Below, one piece after another: positions 1 through 12,909 of a DNA stretch of 64,000 bases. How positions within the stretch are numbered: the stretch's first letter is position 1; each line of letters opens with the position of its first letter. This DNA comes from Tethya wilhelma (taxonomy: Eukaryota; Porifera; Demospongiae; Tethyida; Tethyidae). A program made the translations under genes and the position numbers. The stretch lies in NCBI GenBank assembly GCA_964030475.1, contig CAXIPT010000011.1:329461-393460 (forward strand), read 5' to 3'. The notes below the pieces were generated by a model. It searched no databases, was not told where the DNA came from, and was given only the letters and a program-made list of their open reading frames with translations.

Positions 1-533
1 CAGACACACTCGCTTATAATGTTGCACTTGGTAAAGCAGCCTGCAGCAATCAAAGTAAGTGTGTACATCTGATTGTTAATCATATGACTATATATATAGC
101 CTTCTTTTATACTGACAAATCTTCCACTTTATTAGAGCCAAGGTCTATCTACCATGTTATCCCCCCAAAACAAGCTTCCAATGCGAGTGTGCTGTGGGAT
201 TCTACAGTAACATCTACTCCATTGAATTCATTTCAAATGAGAGCTGTTGAACTTGCTTGCTCTAACAACTTCACCATGATTCAAGGCCCACCAGGTATTA
301 ATATTGGACACTATAGATCTCCTGGACTTTAAGTAGGAAGACTTAATAAAGTAGATCATTCAAATTTCACAAATATGCAGGTACTGGCAAAAGTGTGACA
401 GGTGCTCACATTGCATATGCACTCTGTATAAAGCTGAGAAATGAGAGGGCTCGAATGAGAAGACGTCTAGACAACACCCACCCCTGTGTCATGTATTGTG
501 GACCCTCTCAACAATCAGTGAATGTTGTACTCG
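1..533 (+). CDS. SF1 RNA/DNA helicase fragment (HELZ2/ZNFX1-like), partial
   Basis: Three exons can be read: about 1-54 (donor gtaagt), 136-294 and 381-533. Spliced, exons 2 and 3 read NSFQMRAVELACSNNFT, then the Walker A motif IQGPPGTGKS, split by the intron after the Pro codon, and later VMYCGPSQQSVNVVL. This resembles the ATP-binding core of UPF1-like superfamily 1 helicases, and the YCGPS..SV segment is closest to what I know of HELZ2/PR285-type proteins. Such proteins unwind RNA or DNA and several act in antiviral or RNA-decay responses. Everything upstream is outside the window and the remaining helicase motifs do not follow. Within about 100 bases the sequence instead becomes an ANKIB1-like exon, so the gene is truncated or chimeric. 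Family call is good, exact orthology uncertain. Confidence 0.6.
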
Positions 534-635
534 GTAAGAAGTGGAATGACAGCACTAACCATTCAGCTCTTAGCTATAAACACCACAGGTTTCCATTCAG
601 TATAATGTATGTGTACATACAATCCACTACACCAG

Positions 636-1122
636 ATGAGGAGTCTCGAAAGGTGACCTCTGAAGCTAAAGCCAATGCCAAATGGATTCTGAGGAACACC
701 AAACCATGTCCCAACTGCTCGTGAGTTGGACAAAATATCTTCTCCTTTTTTATGACATGTTGACATAAGGAAATGCACAATATTTTCTCACAGATCTCCC
801 ATACAAAAGAACGAAGGTTGTAATCACATGACATGTAGAAAGGTATGTAGAACTTAAAGAAAATTATATCTGTGTCTGTAATCAGATAGTCTATCGAGCC
901 AGACGCATTTTTTGTTCCACTATGACTTTCACTGTGTCAGTCATAGGAAAGGGTTGTTAAAGTGAAAAATGAGTCTAGCTCGATAGACTAGTAATCACCA
1001 TTTGTTGTCTACTTGATGTGTGTGTCTTTGCTGCAGTGTCGTTATGACTTCTGTTGGGTATGTCTGGATCCATGGAACGTTCACAATCACAGAACGGGAG
1101 GATACTTCACGTGAGCTAACTC

Positions 1123-1178
<56 letters not shown>

Positions 1179-2065
1179 GCCAATCATCCGCAAACCAATA
1201 TGTTATACATGAGCTATTTTGTCAATTAGGGAAATAACCTACGAATGATAACTTGTAACTTGTACAATGTCATTACTATGAACATTGATGTCTTAACGTT
1301 ATATTCAGGATCGGCAGTCGTGGTTGGAGCAGCTCCAGAGGGTGTTGCTGGAGTGGTGTGAAGGTGAGGGAGAGATACGAGGAGTGCTGGCCTGCTCCGC
1401 TCTGAAGAGGCGCTACAGAGACACCCTAGTGAACAAGGGGGGCGTGGCTGACCTCTCCTCTCGGTGTGTGTTTGTATTGCTTCACTCGAACGAGGAACTC
1501 TTGAGAGAGAGACTAGCCACCAGAGGAGGCCATTTCATGCCTTCCTCTCTGCTCACGTCTCAGCTAGAGACCCTAGAACTGCCACATGCAGATGAACTGG
1601 TCATCAGCCCAGACATATCCCAGTCAGTTGAGGACATTACTAAATATGTTATAGAATCTCTTACATCAATGTCACTACTAGAACATAAACATGTATAAGT
1701 TTTGTAAAATTAAAATTAATTTTGTTATAAGAAAATGACTTTATTTTTTATTATGTTAAGTTAAAGTGCAAGATGTGCCATGTTGCCATGGGGATGGAAA
1801 GGAGTCACATGACCAGGAATGGGTGGGGCCATGTTGTCTTGGAACTTGAGAGCAACCCCTTTATCTAGTCTGAAGTAGTCCTTAGTCTCCAGCTGTTCAG
1901 CTAGGCCAAAATCAGCCACCTTGATGACATAGTTTATATCAATCCTACATATATTTTAATTATAGCGGATAATCATAAGTGTCGTTATGACTTCTGTTGG
2001 GTATGTCTGGATCCATGGAACGTTCACAATCACAGAACGGGAGGATACTTCACGTGAGCTAACTC

Positions 2066-2111
<46 letters not shown>

Positions 2112-3716
2112 GCCAATCATCCGTCTCCCTTTCTCTCTCTCTCCTTCCACCCACAGCTGCAATCGTTTCAAGGCCCAGGAGAAGGCCAATGAGAAGGTGA
2201 AGAAGGCGAGGCAGAACATGGAGGATGAGTACATCAGGAAAGCCACCCACGACCTGGAGGTGCAGACCAAGAGGTTTGATCATTATCACAGTCGCTATGC
2301 CAACCATCTACACAGCCTCACTGTGAGTTAATTTACCATTACATCATCATTACATCATGCACAATTTGTAAATAAAAATATGTGTAGATTAGCACAGTTA
2401 TACGTACGTACATCATGTGATCAGATGTATTCTAGTCACATGATTGAAAAGCGAATGACATATTTACCATTTATGCAAATTAGGTGCACTTCTATTGGCT
2501 TATGTGCATGTATTTCCAAGTGATGTTGTTCCATTTAATGCCCACCACCTCTATCTTTAGATTGAAATGAAGTTACTGCAAGATTCCAGTGTGAAGATAA
2601 GAGAGTTGGCTAAACTAGGACATGCTCTGGACAAGAAAGGTGACTGGATTATTTCTGTTCAATTCACTCAGATATAAGCTTATACACACACAATCTAATT
2701 TTTTTGTCATTTTCAACTTAACCTCATTCATCTCTGTGATCTCTGACCTTCTCTCCTCTCCAGTGGCTAGGGTGAAGGCCAAGACAGGCTCTGACTCTGA
2801 CAGCAGCTACAGTCCCTCCATCTCCTCAAAGACCTTCGACAGTAATGGCAGGGGGTCTTCAAAGGTGCCCGTCTTAGAGACCAACTTCTTGGACAATGTG
2901 TTTCGTGTGTTGCTCCATGCCAGGAGGATCCTCTCGGCCTCGTACTGCATCGGGTACTTCATCCCCGAGGGAGACAAGGATGCCCTGGGGGCACATGAAT
3001 CGCTACAGGTGGGTGGTAAATAGAATCTCTTTCACTTTGTCTCTCTTTTGCTTGACTTCTCTCTGTCTCTGTGTGTGTGTGTGTGCTATGGTCACTTTTT
3101 CTTCAAAATTGATAAAATCTCAAAAATTTAATGTATTTCTTTAATGACCATGTGTTTAAAAATAGATTACTTTGTTTGCAATTTATTTTATCATAATAAT
3201 TATAAATAAATATTACGTTATTTCACTACTAAATGCACGTATCTGCACACATCACAGGCCAAGCTAGAAGAAGCAGTTGAAGTTCTCTCAGAGATGGTGA
3301 ACAGAAAGTATCTTAGAACTCCTCAATCTCAGATGGGAGAAGCAGCTAGAAACGTGGACTATCTTTGTGACGAATATCTCAGTGAGATGAAAGAGATAGC
3401 TGGCAAGGCTTACAGCAGTGTGTTGGCTGAGCAAAGAAGAAAAGAAATGGAAAATGCGCCTCCTCCAAAACCACGTCGAGCTAATCACGACCGTCCTCAA
3501 CCTACTAGACGCCCGCGGGCCGATACACCAATATTCGATCACATGCGGGATGATACACCTGAATTAGAAGTCCCGGGCAACGATATGTTGAGAGGACTAG
3601 AGAACGCGGTCATGTTTGTAGATCCAGTGACCGGACGTTTGCACCTGTACATGGGAGAGGGTAGGGCAGTACCTTTTGATCTACTGTTGAGAGGAGGGGA
3701 GGAAATGGATATATAG
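636..3716 (+). CDS. ANKIB1: ANKIB1-like RBR (Ariadne-type) E3 ubiquitin ligase, 3' half
   Basis: Exons 636-720, 794-842, 1037-1110, 2157-2322, 2561-2639, 2764-3008 and 3258-3716 join in phase with GT/AG borders. The first exons give the catalytic RING2: [20 protein letters not shown], then EGCNHMTC (presumed catalytic Cys codon 819-821), then [12 protein letters not shown]. The [12 protein letters not shown] segment after it is characteristic of ANKIB1 rather than ARIH1/2. The helical Ariadne domain follows, ending in a [18 protein letters not shown] block that closely matches ANKIB1. RBR ligases receive ubiquitin from an E2 on the RING2 cysteine and pass it to substrates. Ankyrin repeats, RING1 and IBR should lie upstream but are absent; helicase exons occupy that place. 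The terminal exon carries a proline/arginine-rich tail and ends at TAG 3714-3716. Confidence 0.82.
887..990. repeat. Small inverted-repeat element (TAGTCTATCGAGC family)
   Basis: The element starts with TAGTCTATCGAGCCAGAC and ends with its near-perfect complement GTCTAGCTCGATAGACTA, about 104 bases overall, inside the intron after the RING2 exon. Related copies lie at 63471-63545 and, more degraded, at 34945-35040. It looks like a non-autonomous MITE or foldback element with no coding capacity. Confidence 0.7.
1036..1190 (+). repeat. Direct repeat copy 1 (ANKIB1 exon plus CT microsatellite)
   Basis: This 155-base segment contains the ANKIB1 exon 1037-1110, its donor and a (CT)n tract. It recurs almost identically at 1979-2123; only the CT tract length differs. 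This copy has the good acceptor (tttgctgcag) while the second copy is followed by the next true exon. The two copies bracket foreign exons. Confidence 0.9.
1309..1698 (+). CDS. IDNK: Gluconokinase C-terminal exon (fragment lodged in ANKIB1 intron)
   Basis: An acceptor (atattcag) precedes an open exon beginning [13 protein letters not shown] and continuing [36 protein letters not shown] and [16 protein letters not shown]. This order (ACSALK..YRD, then R..R..HFMP..LL.SQ..TLE) is the second half of the gluconokinase family, which phosphorylates gluconate to 6-phosphogluconate. It ends at a stop codon with about 130 codons, so this is the last exon only; the P-loop exon is absent. It sits between two copies of an ANKIB1 exon, so it may be a misplaced contig or a real insertion rather than a functional gene here. 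Confidence 0.72.
   Translation, partial: DRQSWLEQLQRVLLEWCEGEGEIRGVLACSALKRRYRDTLVNKGGVADLSSRCVFVLLHSNEELLRERLATRGGHFMPSSLLTSQLETLELPHADELVISPDISQSVEDITKYVIESLTSMSLLEHKHV
1755..1949 (-). pseudogene. Tyrosine-kinase-like activation-loop exon fragment
   Basis: Read on the minus strand after an acceptor-like AG, the sequence gives [20 protein letters not shown] and then [11 protein letters not shown]. This is the DFG motif and start of the activation loop of a receptor-tyrosine-kinase-like domain, with the lysine-rich KV.DFGLA context. No other kinase exons lie nearby, and the expected APE segment is degraded (NMAPP). It faces the gluconokinase exon tail to tail inside the same 0.8 kb insert. 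I treat it as an orphan exon or pseudogene. Confidence 0.55.
1979..2123 (+). repeat. Direct repeat copy 2 (duplicate ANKIB1 exon)
   Basis: Second copy of the 1036-1190 segment, carrying an intact duplicate of the 74-base exon (1980-2053). Its upstream flank (ataatcataag) is a poor acceptor, whereas its downstream flank leads directly to the next ANKIB1 exon at 2157. Removing 1191-2123, or one copy with the insert, restores a normal gene. Confidence 0.9.
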
Positions 3717-4258
3717 TGGGTGGAGTCATTGATAGGTGTGTGGGTGTTTTTTTTTGTTTGTTTGTTTTGTTTCTCTGATTGTGGCAATTTTTATATATAT
3801 GTGTGTGTGTGTTTGTGTGTGTGTCTTTGTGTCAATTTTGTTGAATTTTCAGAGAGTTTAAGAGTTAAACTTTCTTTAATACATACATTGTGACAATGTC
3901 AATTGATGTTGAGAAATGAAATAAAGTGTTTCCTCATTCAAACATGCATATACAGTAACTATAATTATGGATAAGATTTGATCTAGCTAGCCAAGACTAG
4001 TGAAAAAATGGTTAATCCAGATGGCTGGTCTAGTAATAATTATTAATATTTTTTTATGAATACAGTATTATTTTTCGATTCAGGATATTCACGTTTTATT
4101 ATTGCATTCATGATTTGTATATCAGGTGAAGTACATCATGAAGTAGCTAACTAACTTTAGTTGTCAAGTCACATGATATAGCAATTGTGCATATTTGACA
4201 AAAAAAGAGCTGACTAAACTATAAAGCTAGTGTGTGTCTGTAAGATATCTGTTTCTTC
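3717..4258 (+). terminator. ANKIB1 3' UTR with poly(A) signal; intergenic gap to GALNS
   Basis: A canonical AATAAA lies at 3920-3925, 204 bases after the ANKIB1 stop. The rest, up to the sulfatase start codon at 4259, is AT-rich with short TG runs and shows no further coding signal. Confidence 0.5.
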
Positions 4259-4750
4259 ATGGATTTCAAGACAGTACGAGTGTTGCTCCCTCTCCTCCTG
4301 TTGCTGGGGGTGATGAGTTACCATGGAAACTGTAAGCCGACCACTAACATGATCTTCATGCTCATGGACGATGTGAGTCAATGAATCACATAATCATGAC
4401 TTTGTAAATTATGTAAGTATAGCTAAAGATATTAAAGTTTGTGAGTGAATTAATGTCTAGCCATAGAACGACAATGTCATATTATCATAAAAGAAAAGTT
4501 TGTAAGTAAATGAACCACATGAATAATTATAACGTAAGAGTAGCATAGCTAAAGATATTATTAAAGTTTGTTACAATTCTCCATTTGACTTTAATTTAAA
4601 TGTTCTGTTCATTTTATCCCTCAGATGGGCTGGGGTGATCTTGGTGTCTATGGCAACCCTGTGAAGGAGACTCCTAACTTGGACAAGATGGCAGCTGAAG
4701 GGATGCTACTGCCTGATTTCTACTCTGCCAATCCACTGTGTTCGCCTTGT

Positions 4751-4783
<33 letters not shown>

Positions 4784-4784
4784 N

Positions 4785-4849
<65 letters not shown>

Positions 4850-7800
4850 TGTGTGTGTGTCTATATATAGCACTAGTGCAAATTGTATTGATGTTGTATA
4901 CCTCTCCCCTCCACATACAGCTAGAGCAGCCATGTTGACGGGAAGACTTCCAATAAGAAATGGATTCTACACTACCAATGATCACGCTAGAAATGGTGTG
5001 TGTATGTATGTATGTATGTATGTATGTGCATTTTGTGGCATCATGCACAGAGAGGTTATATCGGCAGTAATATTCCTTTCCTCTCGGCAGCTTACACCCC
5101 TCAAGTGATCGTCGGAGGCATCCCAGACTATGAGATCCTTTATCCTGAGCTGCTCCAGAAGGCTGGCTATGCCACAAAGATTATTGGGAAATGGTATATG
5201 ATTAAGATTTATACTGACGTGCATGAGCCATCCATTATATGGGAGGGTTCCTGTAGGTTTGGGGTAGAGATTATTAATTTTTATCTACATCATCAGTAAT
5301 ATTTGACTGAAGCTTTCATGATCATTGGTGCAGGCATCTTGGTCAGCAGCCTCAGTACCATCCTCTGAAGCATGGCTTTGACGAGTGGTTTGGAGCTCCT
5401 AACTGTCACTTTGGTCCTTACAATGACAAGAACACTCCCAACATACCTGTTTACAAAGACGCCAAAATGGCTGGAAGGTATATATTATATATAATTATAT
5501 ATAATAATTTATTATATATAGTGCTCATTACTATCTCTGCATGATCTTTTGCTATGCTCATGTTTGAGTTATAACTATATTTATGTTTTGTTTAACTACT
5601 GGGTGTGTAGAGCAGTTGTATAACTCAAACATGAGCAGTTATATCTTCAACATGTAGTTATAACTCTACACATCCTATATAGTAGTTATAACTAGCATGC
5701 AGTTATATATAATACCGTATAGCGGGTAAACTTGGCGAGAATTAAATTTGGCGAATTGGCAAATTATTCTTCAAATCGCCAAATTAAAAATCGCCAAAAA
5801 GTTTAATACGCACGTGTGCCCATATAAACTATGCAGCATACGGAATTGAATCGCCAAATTAAAAATCGCCAATAATCCCAAAATGGGAATTCGCCAAATT
5901 TTAAGCCCGCCAAATTTACCTGCTATGCAGTATAATATAGTCCTTATCCATGTATATCTGCAGATACTATGAAGAGTTTAAAATTGACCATTCAACTGGT
6001 GAGTCTAACCTGACTGTGATGTACACAGCTGAGGCTATTGACTTCATCACCAAGAGCACTGACTCCAACAAACCGTTCTTCCTCTACTGGACTCCTGATG
6101 CCACTCACGAGCCACTTTATGCCTCCAAGTCATTTCTCGGGAAGAGTGCACGAGGACTGTAAGTTTAATAATAATAATAATTAATAATAATAACTGACTG
6201 TTCACTACGTTCTTGTAGCTATGGCGATGCTGTCCAAGAGTTGGACTACAGCGTGGGTCAGATCCTGGACAAACTCAAGTCCCTCGGCATCGAAAAGAAC
6301 ACCCTCGTCATCTTCTCCTCAGACAATGGAGCAGCCACTTACGCTAAAGAAGGAGGTAATCTAAAGAAGACCTTTACTAGTTCATTAAACTGCTAGATGC
6401 CTCTCCTTAGATGCATGTGCCGGAGAATGTATGATAGCTTAGAACAAAGTGCCACAGAATATTGTATAAAGATAGTGAATTAATTAAGCTATAATATAAA
6501 ATTATAATAGGAATAGTGTATAAATCTATCTTTACCGAGCATATATCGTAAACATTATTAATATTCATTTTCCAAACGTACATACATACATACATACACA
6601 CCGAGGTGGTAGCAATGGTCCTCTGCTGTGTGGTAAGGAGACGACCTACGAGGGAGGAATGAGAGAGCCAACCATAGCATGGTGGCCAGGGACAATACAA
6701 CCCGGGCAGGTTAATTGGTACCTTCTTCTTTATAGTGTACAGTGTACAGTGTACACTACCGTATAGCGGGAAATTTTCGTATGGTGGAAATTTTCGTATA
6801 TTTCGTATGTGGTTAGAATATACAAAAATTAAAACTGTGAAAATTTAACTTCCGCATTTACTTTATACGAGCACGCAACGCATATACGAAATTTAAAACT
6901 ACGAAAATTTCTTCTAGCTGGCATGTTTATACGAAATTTTGCACCAACGATGATGATGAGTGGTATAACTTGCAGTAAAATTATTTCTCTCTCTCTAGGT
7001 GAGCCATCAACTTGGCTCTCTCATGGACTGGTTCTCCACCTCACTGGACATTGCAGGAATTGATGAACCTAAAGATAGAATCATCGATGGTGTCAGCTTA
7101 TTGCCTCTCTTCAAAGACGGCAAAGAGACAGAGAGGTGAGGAGATTATAGCTTAATTCAGACGTTTTCATCAGCACAAGGAGTGCATGTGGTCTGCCTGG
7201 GTTATGTCAAGCTGTGCTTGAGTGGTCAACCAGCTACAAGTTCCCTCTTACCCTTTTAGTCCTTTGTTGGCGTGGATAGGTTGTGCAAGACCCGTACATA
7301 TGTACCTTACAGAGGATTTCGGATGAAAACTTTTGCAGATAAAAACTTTTGTGGATCGATCATGATCCGCAAAAACTGCGAAATTAAGTTAAACCCCATG
7401 AAACTTTCCTGCTATAAAGTAGGTCGAAGCTATACCATCCTGTTAGCCCACTGTGAGGATGTTGTAAGCATCCAATGACCATAGCAGAGCCTCGCTCCAG
7501 GCCCCTCGCTCTAAAGAAAAGTAGGAAGAGGTCTGGGGACGTGGCTACGTGATATTTCGTACATCATAGGCTAAGATAAGTTAGTCATTTGTATTTTGCT
7601 ATCAGTACAGGCCTATCTTCTTTTACCGTGGTAATGAGATGATGGCGGTGAGGCAGGGGTGGTACAAGGCACACTACTGGACGTGGACCAACTCCATTGA
7701 AGAGTTTAACAGGGTAAGAATAGTTGCATAATTGTAAAAATGTTCATTTGGTGTTCGTGTAGCTACTAACAAAGTATTAGTTCAAAGTATGTGATGACTG

Positions 7801-7975
7801 TATACATAATTCACAATTGTAGACTAACTATAGTTTCATTTTGAGCTAGTTACATCTTACCTGTGTCAATATCAGTATTCTTCCTATACATAATATCTGT
7901 ATCGTAGGGGACCAATTTCTGTCCTGGTGAGGAGATTGCTAATGTGACGACTCACGATCAGGTCAACTGCACGTC
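4259..7975 (+). CDS. GALNS: N-acetylgalactosamine-6-sulfatase-like gene 1 (3' end lost in poly-A gap)
   Basis: Eleven exons join in phase: 4259-4372, 4625-4748, 4921-4995, 5091-5193, 5334-5477, 5964-6158, 6219-6355, 6606-6709, 6999-7135, 7611-7713 and 7908-7975+. The protein begins with a hydrophobic signal peptide ([14 protein letters not shown]), then [13 protein letters not shown] with metal-binding acidic residues. The formylglycine motif CSPSR is split by an intron; the modified Cys codon is 4739-4741. Later come [42 protein letters not shown] and FFYRGNE, all in the order of lysosomal GALNS, which removes 6-sulfate from keratan and chondroitin sulfate. The last readable exon stops at the poly-A run, so about 90 C-terminal residues are missing. 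Tandem paralogue of the next gene. Confidence 0.88.
4750..4860. repeat. (TG)n microsatellite with assembly gap
   Basis: About 100 bases of TG dinucleotide with one n at 4784, inside the GALNS-1 intron just after the formylglycine-motif donor. The single n marks an unsized joint. Confidence 0.95.
5713..5936. repeat. MITE, TACCGTATAGCGGG family, 'gcgaatt' interior type
   Basis: Starts TACCGTATAGCGGGTAAACT and ends in the degraded complement around TTTACCTGCTATGCAGTA. The interior repeats short words such as TCGCCAAATT in both orientations, so the whole unit can fold. It lies in a GALNS-1 intron. Copies of the same type are at 36982-37253 and, more distantly, 43771-43984 and 44352-44513. Confidence 0.75.
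6757..6950. repeat. MITE, TACCGTATAGCGGG family, 'aaattttcg' interior type
   Basis: Begins TACCGTATAGCGGGAAATTT and is filled with variants of CGAAATTT/AAATTTTCG in both orientations. The right end is degraded (before 6950). Intronic in GALNS-1; best intact relative is at 10581-10809. Confidence 0.65.
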
Positions 7976-7981
7976 AAAACN

Positions 7982-9535
<1,554 letters not shown>

Positions 9536-9650
9536 TAATAGATAATGTTAGCCCATATACCATAATAACTCTGACAATACTCTTAATTCAAACACAGAGT
9601 TGAACTGATCTACAATATGATTTGATCAAAAATCAAAATTAATTATGCAG

Positions 9651-12600
9651 ATATTTCGAAGATTTCCCCATAAATGAGGTAACCGGTGAGTCTAACCTGA
9701 CCATGATGTACACAACTGAAGCTCTGGAATTCATCACCAATAATGCCAAGTCCAACAAACCATTCTTCCTCTACTGGACTCCTGACGCCACTCACACACC
9801 ACTCTACGCCTCAAAGACCTTCCTGGGAAGAAGTGCAAGAGGACTGTAAGTTGCTGATCAAAATCATCCTAAAACCATCTTCCTGTTTATAAACTTGAAA
9901 TCTGAGATCAAATTATGTAATGATTACCTCTAGAAATAAGATTCAAATGTTTAGTGTTAGATATCTAAGCCTCAAAAACTTCCTGGTAGTGTAAAAGTGC
10001 AAGTGCAAGAGGACTGTAAGTTACTGATCAATCATATCCTGCTGTTTGTCAAACTTGGAATCTAAGTTCTAATTATAAGAATTTTAAGGAATGATTTTCC
10101 TCTAGTAATAGTTTTCAAAAGTTTATTGTAATGTTGGATATCAATTAATTTTGTTGCTATGATCATTGGTTGCATGTATATATGTGTCTTTCCGGTAGCT
10201 ATGGCGATGCTGTCCGTGAGTTGGACTATGGGGTGGGTCAGATCCTGGACCAACTCAAGTCCCTTGGCATCGAAAAGGACACCCTCGTCATCTTCTCCTC
10301 AGACAATGGAGCAGCCACTTATGCTAAAAAAAATGGTTAGTAATAGAAAGATACACAGATCAATCAATAAGACTGAAGTCCCTTTGCATAATATTTGCCT
10401 TAATCCTGGGAGTGGACTTTCTTTGATGTACAATCGCAATGGCTAACATGCATTAACAAAATCTGTGCTATTTATTGGTCATGGCTTGAAATCGATTGAC
10501 CAAGTTTATAGTGGCAAAACGAAGAATGCAAATTATTTTACCATAACTTGATTTAAGTGGTGATATATATAATTATTACATACCGTATAGCGGGAAATTT
10601 TCGTGCGGTTAAAATTTCGTTTCAGGTCTTGAAAACAAGTTTTTGTGGTCTTATTTTCGTTCGTTCACATGCACAGCCACGTGGATTGATATTACCCGCG
10701 GCCACGTTTTAAAAATTTCAGATTTTCATGGGCAAAATTTTCGTTTTCATGCTGTCTGGAACGAAAAGAACGAAATTTTTCCCTCACGAAAATTTCCCGC
10801 TATACGGTATATACATACATACATACATACATACAGGTGGATCAACTGGGCCATTTCTGTGTGGCAAGGACACCACCTTTGAAGGAGGACTGAGGGTGCC
10901 AGGTGTAGCATGGTGGCCAGGGACCATCAGACCTGGGCAGGTGGGTATGGCAATGTGGGTCACACACACCTAGCTGGTTTTGAGCTTCTAACTCTGGTAC
11001 CCTTTACCGATAAGTTATTATGTTAACTATCTGATATATACAGTATCAGATATAATATTATAGTATTACTATACACTGAGTTGATCTTAATTGGGATAAT
11101 AATAATAATGAGTGGGGAACAGTGTGTGATGATGGCTTTACTGTCATTGATGCTTCTGTGGTGTGTCGACAACTGGGATACTCTACAACAGGTATGGTGA
11201 ATCTGTTGATAGTACGGTACACTCTCATATTTCTACGCATACCTACACACACATCAGATTATTATGATTGTTAGTACAATTTGATGCTGTACGTGGTCAT
11301 GCACTGGTTGTGTTTCTCTTGAGAGCCATAAATATTATTGCTAAATTTAAGATGAGTCTCAATATCTCTCTTTATGACTTCTTCCAGGTCACCTACCAGC
11401 TAGGCACACACATGGACTGGTTCTCCACAGCTCTGGACCTAGCTGGCATCCCCTTACCTAGTGACAGAATCATAGATGGCATCAGTATGCTGCCACTCTT
11501 TAAGAATGGCTCACAGACAGACAGGTGATACTTACATATACAGGCACCATCACATCTTGCTTCAGTTCTTATTATTCAGTGTTGTAATGAAATTGGCATA
11601 ATTCATGCTACTTATGGTATTATACAATAACATGCAATGATAAATTTAAACTTGATTTATGATGATTTCACTGAAAGTAATGCATGCCATGGAGTTTAGT
11701 TGTGACCAAATTACACATATGCATGCACATGTACGAACATGCATGCACATATGCATTGTGTAGGCCTATATTCTATTACCGTGGTAACGAGACCATGGCT
11801 GTCAGAAATGGGTGGTACAAAGCTCACTACTGGACTTGGACCAACTTCTGGGGAGAATTCTTGGGGGTATGTTAACTTGAAAGAAATCTCTTCATATGAT
11901 GTGGCATTGGGCTCAATAATCTCACGCCAGACAAATACATACATATGTAATCACCTTTGCTGGGCTAGCTAGTCTTTTACTACATGCATTCTAGTCATGT
12001 GATCATAACCATTAATACACTACACCGATCACATGACATCATGCTTTGTTGGCTGGATCAATGTAGATATACGCTCGTATATCTTATTAGCTCCAAAATA
12101 TTTTAAGATTTTGACTTGAAATTTTAAAAAATGATCTCTCCCCCCCCCCCCAACCCCCTTAGGGTTACGATGTATGTCCAGGTGAAAATGTAGTAAACGT
12201 AACAACTCATAATCAGACTGACCACACCTCCCTGCCCCTCCTCTTTCACCTCGGTCGGGACCCGGGGGAAAAGTACCCAATAAGGTGTTTTTGTATGATG
12301 TAATGATGATGTAATCATTCATATGACATTGTGACAATGTGTAGTGAGCATTTTTGATTGATGTTTTACGGGTAATGATATTGTATAAATTTGTTTCTTT
12401 TTTATTTTAGATTTGATACTTACGAGTATATGGAGGCCATGAAGGATATTAGTCCTATAGTGAAGACTCACCACAAGACAATGAAGGCAGGAGAGCCTCA
12501 GATGAACGTCTGTGATCCCGCTGTTATGGTATGTATGGACACACGCACACACACACACACACTTCAGTGACTTCACTGAAACATGTCTTAATTCCATCTT

Positions 12601-12692
12601 TCCAGAACTGGTCCCCTCCAGGCTGTGAGGAGATCGACAAATGTCTACCCATCCCAGACAGTAAGAAGCAACCTTGCTTTTGGCCACACTAG
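9651..12692 (+). CDS. GALNS: N-acetylgalactosamine-6-sulfatase-like gene 2 (5' exons lost)
   Basis: Exons 9651-9845, 10199-10335, 10837-10940, 11388-11524, 11764-11866, 12163-12284, 12411-12528 and 12606-12692 match the second half of GALNS exon for exon. Motifs include [46 protein letters not shown]-type and [14 protein letters not shown], ending CFWPH at a TAG, as GALNS ends in a similar C-x-W-x-H. The exon carrying the formylglycine cysteine and the signal peptide are missing because they fall in the poly-A stretch. Exon positions and phases equal those of gene 1, so the two arose by tandem duplication. Clear divergence between them (for example [10 protein letters not shown] versus [10 protein letters not shown]) argues for real paralogues rather than alleles. 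Confidence 0.87.
9808..10143 (+). repeat. Tandem duplication of exon end plus intron start (about 161 bp)
   Basis: The sequence from GCCTCAAAGACCTTCCTGGG through the donor GGACTGTAAGTT and following intron (9808 to about 9963) recurs, diverged, from 9969. The second copy keeps a decoy AGAGGACTGTAAGTTACTGA donor inside the intron but has a frame-breaking exon remnant. Confidence 0.75.
10581..10809. repeat. Intact MITE with perfect termini, TACCGTATAGCGGG family
   Basis: Left end TACCGTATAGCGGGAAATTT and right end AAATTTCCCGCTATACGGTA are perfect complements, extending over about 24 bases, and TA dinucleotides flank the termini. 229 bases, no coding capacity. This is the cleanest copy of the family in the window. 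Confidence 0.85.
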
Positions 12693-12909
12693 TTTTAATC
12701 TGGTCCACACACAACTGATCGAGGACAAGTTGGTAAAAAATATTTATAGTTGACAATCAATGATAAAAATTAAGACTTTGTGTAATTTTTAAGACCTGTG
12801 AAATTCGTTTTAGTTTAATTTTTGGGTTAACAACTCTATACATTACTATCTAATGGTATTTTTCACCAAACAAAAACAAAGCTATCGCATAATTGTGATG
12901 TTTGTCTAG

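Noticed and set aside
995..2270. Open frames of Arg-Glu or Ser-Leu repeats
   Set aside because: Translations of CT/GA microsatellites; the same happens near 14.0, 22.9, 27.1, 28.0, 36.5, 40.5 and 59.9 kb.
4674..5108. Cys-Val and His-Thr repeat frames
   Set aside because: Translations of the TG/CA microsatellite inside the GALNS-1 intron; also near 14.4, 31.7 and 47.6 kb.
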